Below the pieces are notes generated by a model. It did not search any database and was not told the origin of the DNA. It was given only the letters and a program-made list of their open reading frames with translations. This document shows positions 46,111 to 53,960 of a DNA stretch of 64,000 nucleotides, one piece after another. The DNA is from Ketobacter sp. MCCC 1A13808 (GTDB lineage Bacteria; Pseudomonadota; Gammaproteobacteria; Pseudomonadales; Ketobacteraceae): NCBI RefSeq assembly GCF_009746715.1, contig NZ_VRKW01000007.1, positions 124,001-188,000 of the forward strand, in the 5' to 3' direction. Positions within the stretch are counted from its first letter, which is position 1, and each line of letters opens with the position of its first letter. Made by a program: the position numbers and the translations under genes.

Positions 46111-46533
46111 TCAATCAAACTCAGATAGTGGAATCGCGACTATCAGCAATCCAATACCCATACACAACGCAATCCAAGGTGGGGATGCAGTTGTAGTCTG
46201 CGCGACATTATAGGTTGCAATGGCTGAAGGCAGATACTCCACAATTCCGATTACGGATATGGCATAAGGGGCCCATCTCTGCATTTTTCGAAAAGGAATA
46301 ATTAGCAGTATTAGGATTGCAGTACCGGTCGCTAGAAATCCAGCGGCTTCCGTTCTCATCATGCCCAGATATAAAGTTTTCTGTGCTTCTGATAAGTCAA
46401 TCCATTCCTCCTGGATAACAGCTGAATGATAAGGCATAAATTCGCCGCTGAATAGATAAACCGATCCAACCACAAGCATGGCCACAGCGTTTATCAAATA
46501 AATTCCAAATGCGATTTTGTTTTTCGTTGTCAT
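46111..46533 (-). CDS. Four-helix membrane protein, unknown
   Basis: A 140-residue integral membrane protein with four predicted helices (about 8-28, 60-80, 88-108 and 118-137) and a short extracytoplasmic loop after the first. No family is recognised with confidence. It stands in a stretch of small membrane genes and remnants (46.1-47.3 kb). Confidence 0.6.
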   Translation of the reverse strand: MTTKNKIAFGIYLINAVAMLVVGSVYLFSGEFMPYHSAVIQEEWIDLSEAQKTLYLGMMRTEAAGFLATGTAILILLIIPFRKMQRWAPYAISVIGIVEYLPSAIATYNVAQTTTASPPWIALCMGIGLLIVAIPLSEFD

Positions 46534-46771
46534 GATTATGTGCCGCGAATAGATTATCTTATTGAGTTATACCCAACTCAGAACCGTTTACCAAAACCAA
46601 CATTGATATCATCGATGAATCACTTTTTATCGCACGGCACATCCATGGACTTATTCATTAAAAAAAACTAATTGACCATCAAACGGATGTATAAGTGATT
46701 GTACGCGCTTTGGATTGATGTATTTATTAATCCAATCAAGTGAGAAATAGGGCGAACCACCTGTTATTACA

Positions 46772-47014
46772 CTATATAGACAGGCTTGGCTCCGACAAGT
46801 ATTTCCCTGACAAGGCGGAGAATATAGCCAATAGCGTGCTACTGACAAACGCATAAGAAAATCCGTGCAGATGGCCCTCGCCTATGATTAAAACAATCAA
46901 CGGCTGAATATCCATCACGACCTGCGCCCAGCCAAAAACCATTAAGCTGAAGCTGCCTTGTAGCATTGCATTAAATACTATTCCAGGTCCCATGTGAAAT
47001 GGAGTGAATGGCAT
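46772..47014 (-). pseudogene. N-terminal part of a DUF4184-like membrane protein
   Basis: An 80-residue frame beginning MPFTPFHMGPG and containing GWAQVVMDIQPL and GEGHLHGFSYAFVSSTLLAIFSALSGKYLSE. The start and the HxH-like elements resemble the N-terminal part of longer (about 150-200 residue) membrane proteins of the DUF4184/metal-dependent-hydrolase type. It then stops with no continuation in any frame that I can recognise. I treat it as truncated, but a genuinely short protein is possible. Confidence 0.45.
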
Positions 47015-47047
47015 ACCTCTCTCCGCATGATGATTTTCAAATAGATA

Positions 47048-47230
47048 CTAAGCCGGCTTTTTACAGAAATAAATGACAATAATTCCAGACAGGAAAAAGA
47101 ATACAACCTGACAAAGCACAAAATCATAAGGGATCCCCACCAAGGTCATACCATGAGCAAGATAAATCAGCCGGGCCAAACCACCTGCAAATAAAGGCAT
47201 ATAAAAAACGGAGTGCCTACACCTCTGCAC
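47048..47230 (-). pseudogene. C-terminal remnant of a DUF4345-like membrane protein
   Basis: A 60-codon frame with FYMPLFAGGLARLIYLAHG followed by a final membrane helix (VVFFFLSGIIVIYFC). This reads like the last two helices of a DUF4345-type protein whose usual length is about 120-130 residues. The upstream part, which should hold the first two helices, is missing. It lies directly upstream of the truncated DUF4184-like frame, so this spot has decayed. Confidence 0.45.
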
Positions 47231-47329
47231 ACGGTATTTCTTCAGCAGGTGAATAGCAAAGGACCAAAGGTATAATTACTCCACTACATACGTTTTAAAT
47301 AGCCCGTCCAGTGCGTTCAAATTATCACT

Positions 47330-47890
47330 TTAGATCGAGTACTTTCGAAGTACCTCATCATCCCAAACTTGCACTTCGAAATAGTGCTCGAAATCACCTT
47401 CCCAGTAACGATCATAACTCTCGGGAACCACATCATTTGGAATACCATAAACAGATGCAATATCACTTACTTCTTTTAGAAAATATACTTTTTCAAAATA
47501 GGGCTTAGTACTATCAGTCATTGCTAAATAGCTGTCTGGGAATGTTACAGATACAGCGTCTTCGGGAAGCTCGGAGATTGGGATTTCCAACTTGAGATGA
47601 TCTTCATTAAGCCCTTCGAACCACTTTGACTCTCCAAGTGTGAAGTATATTGGATATCTTCGATGTGGATTCCCTCCACGCTTAACAAAGAACCTCCTGA
47701 GCTTTTCTTCAACTTCACGGCGCGTTTGAAGATATCCCATGCCATATCTTCGGTTGTACTTCGGATCTAACTTATGGCGGTCAAGCATCTCCTTAAATAC
47801 CGAGCTGCCAATATCACCATCCAGATCAGATAGACTCAAGAATGGACATCTATCTTTTAAATAATAGTGCGTGATTACATCGACGTTCAT
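47330..47890 (-). CDS. Hypothetical protein
   Basis: A 186-residue soluble protein (MNVDVITHYYLKDRCPFLSL) with mixed alpha/beta character, many aromatic residues and the segment KRGGNPHRRYPIYFTLGESKWFEGL in the middle. I do not recognise a characterised family. It has a normal amino-acid composition and no frameshift, so it is likely a real gene. Its position at the edge of the accessory zone suggests acquisition. Confidence 0.6.
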   Translation of the reverse strand: MNVDVITHYYLKDRCPFLSLSDLDGDIGSSVFKEMLDRHKLDPKYNRRYGMGYLQTRREVEEKLRRFFVKRGGNPHRRYPIYFTLGESKWFEGLNEDHLKLEIPISELPEDAVSVTFPDSYLAMTDSTKPYFEKVYFLKEVSDIASVYGIPNDVVPESYDRYWEGDFEHYFEVQVWDDEVLRKYSI

Positions 47891-47990
47891 GATTCACTTG
47901 TCGCTCCTCACAAAAAGTGGATTTTCTAACAAAACCAGTGAAACTGTTATTTCCAGGCATTTGTCTTTCCGGCTCCTGCTTCGCTCCCTG

Positions 47991-48098
47991 TTATCGGCAA
48001 AAGCATTGATAACTATCAGCGATAACACCCAGCACTTGTGCAACAGACACGCTCGCATAGCCTGGCTTTTCAGCACGTTTCATAGCATCTCGGGTCAT
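47991..48098 (-). CDS. Small frame with a good ribosome binding site
   Basis: A 35-codon frame, ATG at 48098, with GGAAGG six bases upstream and an alanine/valine-rich start (MTRDAMKRAEKPGYASVSVA). It ends in YQCFCR. It may be the beginning of a decayed gene or a genuine micro-protein; no family is recognised. Confidence 0.3.
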   Translation of the reverse strand: MTRDAMKRAEKPGYASVSVAQVLGVIADSYQCFCR

Positions 48099-48241
48099 TT
48101 CGAACCTTCCGAATTATAAATTCTCTCCATCAAGGGTAGGTTCTAAATTTAATTAAACAGGCATATAGCGCTTAAGCTCAATAGACCGAACAGATAAATA
48201 TGATTGGTGTAAAAACGAGCCCGCGCGAAAACTCAAATCGT

Positions 48242-48985
48242 TCAAGTTAAGTTAAGCCCTCCGTCAACCAGTATAATTTCACCAGTCAAATAATTACTTG
48301 AAACGAGCATTGAAGCAACATGCGCTATTTCAGCTGGCTGAGCCCCGCGTTTCATAGGCGATTTCTCAGCCCATAACTTACGCGCATCAGTCCATTTTTC
48401 TGTCATAGGCGTATTCACTAAACCTGGAGCAATCGCGTTTACACGAATCTCAGGCGATAAGGTTAGGGCCAATAGTTGAGTCATATGGTTCAATGAGGCT
48501 TTACTCGCCGCGTACGGAATTGAAGCGCCTTTCGGGCGTACGCCAGCATGCGAGCTAATATTCACAATACTGCTCGTATAGTCCGAACATGATGACTGCC
48601 TTAACGCGTGCTCCGTTTCAGCAATCAATGTCCAAGGAGCAATGACATTCACCTCGTAAAGCTCGCGCCACACCTTTGGCGACGCCTCCTTGAGGGAGTC
48701 ATGAGGTATCATCGCGTTTATTCCAGCATTATTAACCAAAACATCTATACGACCGTAAGTCGATAATACGTTTGATGCTAATTTTTTTGCCTGCTTCTGA
48801 TCGGATAAGTCAGCTTGAAAATAGGTCGCCTTCGGCACACTAGCAGCAAGCCTTTCACCTTCTTCAATAGAATCCCTGGAATGAAATACTACATTAAATC
48901 CATCGTCGGATAACTGTAGTGCGATAGCTTTACCTATACCGGATGTAGACCCTGTGACCAGGGCAACCCTATTACTATTCTTCAT
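48242..48985 (-). CDS. SDR family oxidoreductase
   Basis: A 247-residue short-chain dehydrogenase/reductase. The cofactor motif VTGSTSGIGKAIALQL, the NNAG motif, the catalytic Ser (SSHAGVR) and YAASK are all present, and the C-terminal LTGEIILVDGGLNLT is typical. HSRDS after the second strand (arginine at residue 37) suggests NADP(H). The substrate is unknown. The best relatives are 3-oxoacyl-ACP reductase-like enzymes. Confidence 0.9.
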   Translation of the reverse strand: MKNSNRVALVTGSTSGIGKAIALQLSDDGFNVVFHSRDSIEEGERLAASVPKATYFQADLSDQKQAKKLASNVLSTYGRIDVLVNNAGINAMIPHDSLKEASPKVWRELYEVNVIAPWTLIAETEHALRQSSCSDYTSSIVNISSHAGVRPKGASIPYAASKASLNHMTQLLALTLSPEIRVNAIAPGLVNTPMTEKWTDARKLWAEKSPMKRGAQPAEIAHVASMLVSSNYLTGEIILVDGGLNLT

Positions 48986-49047
48986 TAAGAATCCCTCTTT
49001 CTTGCAATGTTTACTCTACCAGAAAATAGAAAACGCACACAAAGTAA

Positions 49048-49230
49048 ATACTGCTTCGCGTATCCGTCACGGAAAAATGCACCACTCAAGTAGCTCCTGG
49101 CCAGGTTGGCTGGAAGTCAAACGTAAGCTACTACCAACAGACCTTCAATAATATAACGTCGGCTCCGGATAGCGTCGTCATAACCAGTACAGCCGGTGGC
49201 ACTGTCACCCAGCCTGTTGAAATCCAATAA
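49048..49230 (+). pseudogene. C-terminal fragment of an exported beta-rich protein
   Basis: A frame open from 49048 to the stop at 49230 without a start codon. Residues such as APGQVGWKSNVSYYQQTFNN and VVITSTAGGTVTQPVEIQ read like the end of a surface or carbohydrate-binding protein. It ends just before the RHS cassette, so it is probably the tail of a gene removed by rearrangement. Confidence 0.35.
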
Positions 49231-49250
49231 ACCGACTAAACAGGCAGACA

Positions 49251-49835
49251 ATGACGATGACAAATCAAAACAGAACTTCAACTTTATACCGTGGTAATCC
49301 AAAACAGGAAGCCAATGTAGAAAAAGTGAGAGCGGCAATGAATAAAGGACTATCTGAAAAACAAGGTGCAAAGAGTTTGGGGCTGGTTGGTTTAGCGCAT
49401 AAAAGTATAGTGTTTCTGCTCACCGCGCTGCTGGGTTTGTATTGGCCCCTGGTAACGCAAGCCGATTCGCTGTACTTTGTTCACACTGACCATCTGGGTA
49501 CTCCCCAGATAGTCACCGATGAGAATCAGCAAAAAGTGTGGGAAGGACAGCAACGGCCCTTTGGTGAAACTGAAGTTGTTACCAGTCAGACTGAGTTCAA
49601 TGTGCGCTTTCCTGGTCAATACTATGACGCTGAGACGGGATTACATTATAACTGGAATCGGTACTACCATCCTGGACTGGGACGATACCTTCAATCGGAT
49701 CCGATTGGGTTGGGTGGAGGATTGAATACCTACGGATATGCAGACCAAAATCCAACAATTTTTATTGATCCATTAGGTTTGTACACGCTTATCCTTGGGC
49801 CTAGAGGTATAACGATAACGCCACCAATGTCATAA
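49251..49835 (+). CDS. Mini-RHS protein with core domain
   Basis: A 194-residue protein carrying a single RHS-repeat-associated core: FVHTDHLGTPQIVTDENQQKVW, YYDAETGLHYNWNRYYHPGLGRYLQSDPIGLGGG and TYGYADQNPTIFIDPLGL. A hydrophobic helix (SIVFLLTALLGLYWPLV, about residues 53-69) precedes it, giving a possible exported or anchored form. Only 18 residues follow the core, far shorter than normal toxin tips. The usual cage of 1,000 or more residues is absent. It is either an orphan RHS cassette or a deletion derivative. Confidence 0.75.
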   Translation: MTMTNQNRTSTLYRGNPKQEANVEKVRAAMNKGLSEKQGAKSLGLVGLAHKSIVFLLTALLGLYWPLVTQADSLYFVHTDHLGTPQIVTDENQQKVWEGQQRPFGETEVVTSQTEFNVRFPGQYYDAETGLHYNWNRYYHPGLGRYLQSDPIGLGGGLNTYGYADQNPTIFIDPLGLYTLILGPRGITITPPMS

Positions 49836-49853
49836 ATATTGTTAGGTGTACAA

Positions 49854-50240
49854 ATGTCACTCAAATGGAAATGCATTAATGCTGGAGACGAACACGTAAA
49901 GCTGGAAACTGTTCAAGCTTGTTTAAAACAAGGAGGGAAAGTATTTTTTGTGATCCCGCGTAAGTATGGGGAGTTTTTTAGAAATCAACTTAAGCGTATT
50001 AATAGATCTGAGGTAATGAAGGTAAACAACGCTTCACTATTGGATTCAGTTTTTTACAAGTTTTATCTAACATATATTTTCGTCTTAGATGAGCTTGTGA
50101 GCATGCGCTGTCCTGCTCTAGGCAGGGCCTTGTTTGTGTATCACGTATCTTGGAGGTACATATCAACTTATAATGGTGAATTGGTTGAGGCTGGGACTCA
50201 GCTGAAAGTGACATATAATGGAAAGATCGTAAATCCGTAA
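49854..50240 (+). CDS. Candidate RHS immunity protein
   Basis: A 128-residue protein starting at 49854 (AGGTG seven bases upstream), 18 bases after the mini-RHS stop. It is basic with a hydrophobic centre (FYLTYIFVLDELV) and has no recognised family. Its place behind an RHS C-terminus is that of immunity genes; the short toxin tip makes the pairing uncertain. AT-rich sequence suggests transfer. Confidence 0.5.
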   Translation: MSLKWKCINAGDEHVKLETVQACLKQGGKVFFVIPRKYGEFFRNQLKRINRSEVMKVNNASLLDSVFYKFYLTYIFVLDELVSMRCPALGRALFVYHVSWRYISTYNGELVEAGTQLKVTYNGKIVNP

Positions 50241-50327
50241 CCGCCCCGAGAACGACATACTAAAAAGAGGAAGCCATTTCCTTTACACTGTCCACATCTA
50301 ATTCCAGAGTAGTAATGCTTCGAACTG

Positions 50328-50495
50328 TTACACGGTTGTTGCTTCGGAAGGCACTTTAAAAATGTGTTTCAGGTACGCATTCGGCTTGTGGCCATGAAGC
50401 TTGCATGTTTCGATAACGCTATAGAGTCGGGCATTCACTTGCGCAGCTTCCGGAAATTCACTGGATTTTAAGTGATGAACCACTAACGTGGTCAT
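50328..50495 (-). pseudogene. IS66 family transposase fragment
   Basis: A 55-codon frame whose ARLYSVIETCKLHGHKPNAYLKHIF matches the C-terminal end of IS66-type transposases (pattern LYSLIETxKxNGxxPYxYLxHIF). The start MTTLVVHHLKSSEF is not transposase-like, so the frame may be chimeric. AGAGGTG lies before the ATG. The rest of the 401-base gap (50241-50641) shows only short IS-like leftovers and no intact gene. Confidence 0.6.
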
Positions 50496-50641
50496 GGGGA
50501 CACCTCTTGTTGTAGCTTCTTAAGCCGCCAACCAGTTATTTAGTCTGGTATTTAACGATCATGCCGTCCAGCAAGGCTTTAATAATCTTCTCCCCTTCGG
50601 GGGCATGCTGTTAGACATATTAGATGGTGTGAAAGGTTCAA

Positions 50642-51118
50642 GTGGATATAATTGGTAAAAATAAAAATGCAGTCGTTCTGACATTGATACTATTTTTTAC
50701 TGTTTTGCTTTTCTCGGCCTTTTGTTTCGCGATAGACCTCTACCGAGATAGTAGAGTAAAGTCGGTAGCCGTTCAGCTGGAGTATTTGTGTCGAGCAATC
50801 AATACATATAAAAGATATACCTATAAATATCCGCCTGATAAATTAGCCCTAATAGGCTCGCTGAAAGAATATAGACATAGTAAAACTCAAATGGACTCTG
50901 ATTTTTATCTTCCAGCTAATTATGGATTTCCAGAATCTATTCGTGGTGATCTAGCGTACTCAATATTAGAAGAAGGAGGGTATTCAATCGATTATTCTCC
51001 TCAACCTAGTTTTCTTCAGTTCATCACACCAGTTCCAAAATTTAAATGCATTGGAAATGCGAGAGACAATTTCAAATCCTCCCGAGGTCGTGCTTGTTCT
51101 TGTGTGACAGAATGGTAG
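50642..51118 (+). CDS. Membrane-anchored hypothetical protein
   Basis: A 158-residue protein starting with GTG at 50642 (AAAGG five bases upstream). One N-terminal helix (AVVLTLILFFTVLLFSAFCF) is followed by a mixed alpha/beta domain with four cysteines near the end (CIGN, CSC). The layout resembles pseudopilin-like minor proteins, but no glycine/phenylalanine processing motif is seen. It lies between the two RHS cassettes; an immunity role is possible but unsupported. Confidence 0.5.
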   Translation: MDIIGKNKNAVVLTLILFFTVLLFSAFCFAIDLYRDSRVKSVAVQLEYLCRAINTYKRYTYKYPPDKLALIGSLKEYRHSKTQMDSDFYLPANYGFPESIRGDLAYSILEEGGYSIDYSPQPSFLQFITPVPKFKCIGNARDNFKSSRGRACSCVTEW

Positions 51119-51135
51119 CCCAGCTCGTGTTGTAG

Positions 51136-51642
51136 CTGTCGCACTTAGTCGGAGGATACGTCCAAAGTGATCCTATTGGGTTGGCAGGTGGAATAAAAAC
51201 CTACGGTTATGCAGGCCAGAATCCCCTTATGGCTTATGATCCAGATGGGCGGCTTTTTTGGTTTCTTCTTGCTGGTGCTGGCACCTGTATTACTGGTGCC
51301 GAAATATTTGTCTGGTCGTTGCTTGGTCTCGGGGCGGTTTACGCGACGGCTCATGATCTTTCTAATATTCTTGAGAGAAGTGAGTCATCTGAAGAAGATT
51401 GTGACAAGCTTAACGAAGAAGTTCAAGATGCCAAAAACGAAGTTGGTAAGCTAGGAAAGTGTGTGGCAGGAATGTCTAAGTGGGAGCTTGAAACTCGACG
51501 GCAAGCTTGGTTGAGGCAGGCGCAGGCTCGTTCCCATCGAGATTCTAAGTGTTGGGGCGGCGGTGATGAAGGCCATCAGCAGGCGCAAGCCGATGCGTGG
51601 AGGCATGTAGGTATATGTACAGCTCTTTTAGATGGTATTTAA
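51136..51642 (+). CDS. Displaced RHS C-terminal toxin tip
   Basis: An RHS C-terminus without its body. The frame opens at 51136 and reads GGYVQSDPIGLAGGIKTYGYAGQNPLMAYDPDGR, the end of the core, then a toxin-like tip of about 130 residues. The tip has a hydrophobic helix, a charged coil (SESSEEDCDKLNEEVQDAKNE) and an end rich in Cys, His and Trp (CWGGGDEGHQQAQADAWRH). The nearest start is TTG at 51181. Displaced tips of this kind are silent until recombined onto a full RHS gene. The gene behind it is a likely immunity partner. Confidence 0.65.
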   Translation: MSHLVGGYVQSDPIGLAGGIKTYGYAGQNPLMAYDPDGRLFWFLLAGAGTCITGAEIFVWSLLGLGAVYATAHDLSNILERSESSEEDCDKLNEEVQDAKNEVGKLGKCVAGMSKWELETRRQAWLRQAQARSHRDSKCWGGGDEGHQQAQADAWRHVGICTALLDGI

Positions 51643-52116
51643 ATGACCGTGGATGTGCCTGAGTTGATTCAGAAGGCGTTCTCAAATAGAAAGCGTCCAT
51701 CAAATCTCTATAGTTCAGCGGAGCTAACAGGGGATGAAATAGAAGCGGTTATCTCTTTGCAGAAGTTTGATCGCTATCATGTTCCTATAAGCTTCTTACA
51801 GGCTAATTATGATGTCGTATTTTGGCTTTCGCCAGAAGCGTTTTGTTATTGGTTGCCTGAGTTTGTTCTAGCATCCATCAAGACTGAAAAAACGCTACTT
51901 ATTGTTGACTCTATTATCGCCATGCTTGATCGTTCCAGTAACGCGGAGTATTGGGATGATTTTTTTAAAACGAGGTGGGTTCTTTTGTCAAAAGAAGAAT
52001 TGGAGGCAATGGAGGGCTGGGTGTTATGGCTCACAGATAGTAGAGATCAAGCCTACGATTTAGCCCAACTCGATAGAGCATTTGATGTTATAGGTATTTT
52101 AAAAGCACTAAAGTGA
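51643..52116 (+). CDS. DUF6714-like candidate immunity protein
   Basis: A 157-residue acidic protein whose ATG follows the RHS tip stop directly (TAAATG). The central VVFWLSPEAFCYWLPEFVLASI resembles the FxSPEAFRYYLPAFL pattern of DUF6714 proteins, which occur as immunity factors beside polymorphic toxins. The tight spacing to the toxin tip supports an immunity role. Ends at a terminator shared with the antitoxin gene. Confidence 0.65.
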   Translation: MTVDVPELIQKAFSNRKRPSNLYSSAELTGDEIEAVISLQKFDRYHVPISFLQANYDVVFWLSPEAFCYWLPEFVLASIKTEKTLLIVDSIIAMLDRSSNAEYWDDFFKTRWVLLSKEELEAMEGWVLWLTDSRDQAYDLAQLDRAFDVIGILKALK

Positions 52117-52124
52117 AAACGCGA

Positions 52125-52148
52125 TGAGGGGGCTACTTAACCCCCTCA
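52125..52148. terminator. Convergent terminator overlapping an antitoxin stop
   Basis: TGAGGGGG (52125-52132) / CCCCCTCA (52141-52148), perfect over 8 bp with an eight-base loop. On the minus strand it is followed by a T-rich GTTTTC. It lies between the immunity gene and the convergent CopG/BrnA gene and includes the latter's stop codon. Confidence 0.65.
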
Positions 52149-52333
52149 ATCAAAGCAATATCCTTTTTAAGCAGTTCATTCAGCATGGCATCCAGCTCAA
52201 CGCCTTTGGTCTTCGCTTTCTCGGCAAAATAATCCAGCACCTCAGAATCCAAATAAACCGGAATATTGTGCTTGGCATTGGGGTTATAAAATTTACCCCG
52301 TACACCCTTAGAAAAATCGTATTCGTCGCGCAT
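52133..52333 (-). CDS. Orphan CopG/BrnA-type antitoxin
   Basis: A 66-residue ribbon-helix-helix protein: MRDEYDFSKGVRGKFYNP, then NIPVYLDSEVLDYFAEKAKTKGVELDAMLNELLKK. The first block is typical of BrnA/CopG antitoxins, which bind a BrnT-type RNase. The upstream 100 bases on the same strand contain no BrnT frame, so it stands alone. It may be a leftover that neutralises a toxin encoded elsewhere. Confidence 0.75.
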   Translation of the reverse strand: MRDEYDFSKGVRGKFYNPNAKHNIPVYLDSEVLDYFAEKAKTKGVELDAMLNELLKKDIALIEGVK

Positions 52334-52489
52334 AAAATCACCATGTTGATCGATTACCTCAGAAGCCTGAGCAAGCTGGAGCGTTTGGATTGATTGAAAG
52401 TAGATTTGTTGACTTCTTTGTTTAAACTAATTCAATTTCAACAGGAACCCGCTGTCCCGATAGCCCAACCAAGCGCTGGGCTTGTCTAT

Positions 52490-52840
52490 CTAGCAGTACA
52501 AAATATCCTGCAACACGTTTTGCAGACTGCTCTGATCAGTCGCTGACAATTGCCCCATGACTTTAACAACCTGGTTCTGTTGTAGTGTGGCAATCAACGG
52601 TTTCAACACAGAGGGTTTAAGCAATCCCGCCTGCTGCCAGTCCTGCAACAGGCACTCACCGAATTGCTGTGATGGCCTGACCTGACTGGTGATGGCCATC
52701 AAAATCACATCGGGGCGTTGCTGTTGATAATGCGCGCTGCTGATGACCACCGCAGGCCGCTTCTTGCTGGCTTGCAGGTTGGTGAATGGAAACGCCACCA
52801 ACACCACATCCCCAAATTTATAGCTTGTCGTAGACGGCAT
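52490..52840 (-). CDS. PemK/MazF-type toxin
   Basis: A 116-residue PemK/MazF-like endoribonuclease. Seen: FGDVVLVAFPFTNLQASKKRPAVVIS at residues 8-33, VILMAITSQVRPSQQFGE, and the end with LIATLQQNQVVKVMGQLS. The start at 52840 overlaps the last codons of the antitoxin gene by 23 bases, as expected for a coupled TA pair. A longer frame to 52891 would lie deeper in the antitoxin gene. Confidence 0.85.
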   Translation of the reverse strand: MPSTTSYKFGDVVLVAFPFTNLQASKKRPAVVISSAHYQQQRPDVILMAITSQVRPSQQFGECLLQDWQQAGLLKPSVLKPLIATLQQNQVVKVMGQLSATDQSSLQNVLQDILYC

Positions 52841-53018
52841 CGTCGTCGTTATCCCATACCTGGTTAAATGCCGCTTCAGAGGCTTGCACATAATCCTGGC
52901 GCAAGTGTTTGTCCTGATCCCGCTGTTGTAAAAAATCGATAAAGTCTTCCACCTCGGCTAGCCGTTCCGGTGAAAGGTGTTCAAGCTTCTCCAGCATCTG
53001 TTGTACCTGTGGTTGCAT
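52818..53018 (-). CDS. Antitoxin of the PemK/MazF pair
   Basis: A 66-residue acidic protein (MQPQVQQMLEKLEHLSPERLAEVEDFIDFLQQRD), predicted as helix-loop-helix and resembling DUF2281-type antitoxins. The acidic C-terminus (DNDDDAVYDKL) would occlude the toxin. It overlaps the toxin start, giving the antitoxin-first order normal for TA modules. The XRE gene lies 16 bases upstream on the same strand. Confidence 0.78.
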   Translation of the reverse strand: MQPQVQQMLEKLEHLSPERLAEVEDFIDFLQQRDQDKHLRQDYVQASEAAFNQVWDNDDDAVYDKL

Positions 53019-53034
53019 GGTTGCATTCCCCCTT

Positions 53035-53445
53035 TTAGGCGCTCATGCGATAGGCTTGGCGGGTCTTGGCATCTCTGACCAGGCTATCCACCACCGATAA
53101 AATGCGGTCGCGCTCTGCGGGTTCCAGGGCATCGATTTCCTGCCAACGTGCCAGCATTGATTGATCCTGCAAAATGTTGGGCACTTCCTTGTCACCCACC
53201 AAAAAATCCAGCGTGACACTGAAGGTGTCGGCCAGCTTCTTGGCCACTTCGATGGACGGGGTGATCTCGACTCGCTCATAGCGCCCGATGATGGCCCCGG
53301 AAGTGCCAATCTGCTCGCCCAATTCCGGCTGTGACCAGCCATGCTGTTTGCGCAGGCTAAGTAACCGATTACCAAATGCCTTGTCGTCTGTTGCCATAAC
53401 CGTCACCAAAATGTCGTCTAAGTCCTTAGAAATAGAAGATTCCAT
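53035..53445 (-). CDS. XRE family transcriptional regulator
   Basis: A 136-residue DNA-binding protein with a Cro/CI helix-turn-helix at about residues 30-80 (LRKQHGWSQPELGEQIGTSGAIIGRYERVEITPSIEVAKKLADTF). It has a C-terminal helical region (EIDALEPAERDRILSVVDSL). It probably regulates the adjacent toxin-antitoxin operon, which begins 16 bases downstream. Two starts are possible: ATG at 53445, with AAGGGA ten bases before, or ATG at 53397. Confidence 0.82.
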   Translation of the reverse strand: MESSISKDLDDILVTVMATDDKAFGNRLLSLRKQHGWSQPELGEQIGTSGAIIGRYERVEITPSIEVAKKLADTFSVTLDFLVGDKEVPNILQDQSMLARWQEIDALEPAERDRILSVVDSLVRDAKTRQAYRMSA

Positions 53446-53459
53446 GCAATTTATGTCCC

Positions 53460-53624
53460 TTAAAGGTGATAGTCAACACGAATAAGGCTTGCAAAGGCTA
53501 GCACATATTGGTACGTTTCGTCACATTCTTCGGTCAGTTCCTGCTGAGTAAAGCCAGCGCTCTTGCGCAACTGGGCAAGCTGAAGGCCGAATGAGGTCAT
53601 CGCTTCATTAACGTGTTTAGCCAT
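53460..53624 (-). pseudogene. Truncated XRE-like fragment
   Basis: A 54-codon frame with the start of a helix-turn-helix (LAQLRKSAGFTQQELTEE) that breaks off before the recognition helix and ends in unrelated residues. Its ATG overlaps the stop of the upstream small frame by eight bases. It is likely a remnant of a second toxin-antitoxin regulator. Confidence 0.5.
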
Positions 53625-53823
53625 CCGCGGGCTCCGGCGGTTGAGGATGGCAGTTAGCGTAAACCCGGTTTTCGGTCATGCCTGTTGTACGAGGGCCGCT
53701 CATGACTTGGTATGTACAAACATCGTACATTGTCGTGACAACAAAAATCAACCCGAGTACATCCGGCTGGTACCGGCATCGTAACCAAGTTTTCGTATAG
53801 CCGACGATCTTACATTCACCCAC
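53617..53823 (-). CDS. Small hypothetical protein
   Basis: A 68-codon frame, ATG at 53823, ending HPQPPEPADG. It overlaps the start of the truncated XRE frame by eight bases, suggesting translational coupling as in toxin-antitoxin pairs. No family is recognised, and the composition (several Cys, Tyr and Val) is not decisive. It could be a small toxin or a remnant. Confidence 0.35.
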   Translation of the reverse strand: MGECKIVGYTKTWLRCRYQPDVLGLIFVVTTMYDVCTYQVMSGPRTTGMTENRVYANCHPQPPEPADG

Positions 53824-53876
53824 TCAGTCATAGCGACTCCTTGTGAATTCTAAACAAGCGTCTTGATTTAACCGCA

Positions 53877-53904
53877 GAAAAACAGGCCGGTAATAAGTCC
53901 GGCC
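53877..53904 (-). terminator. selO terminator
   Basis: On the minus strand GGCCGG-acttatta-CCGGCC is followed by TGTTTTTCT. It lies about 57 bases after the selO stop. Confidence 0.7.
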
Positions 53905-53960
53905 CTGCTTCCCAAAACCTCTAGAATATCAGTCAAGCCACAAGCGAAAAGTCTTCCTGA

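Noticed and set aside
46651-46854. Continuation of the truncated DUF4184-like gene in another frame
   Set aside because: The residues do not resemble any part of that family; the overlap with the first frame is best read as chance.
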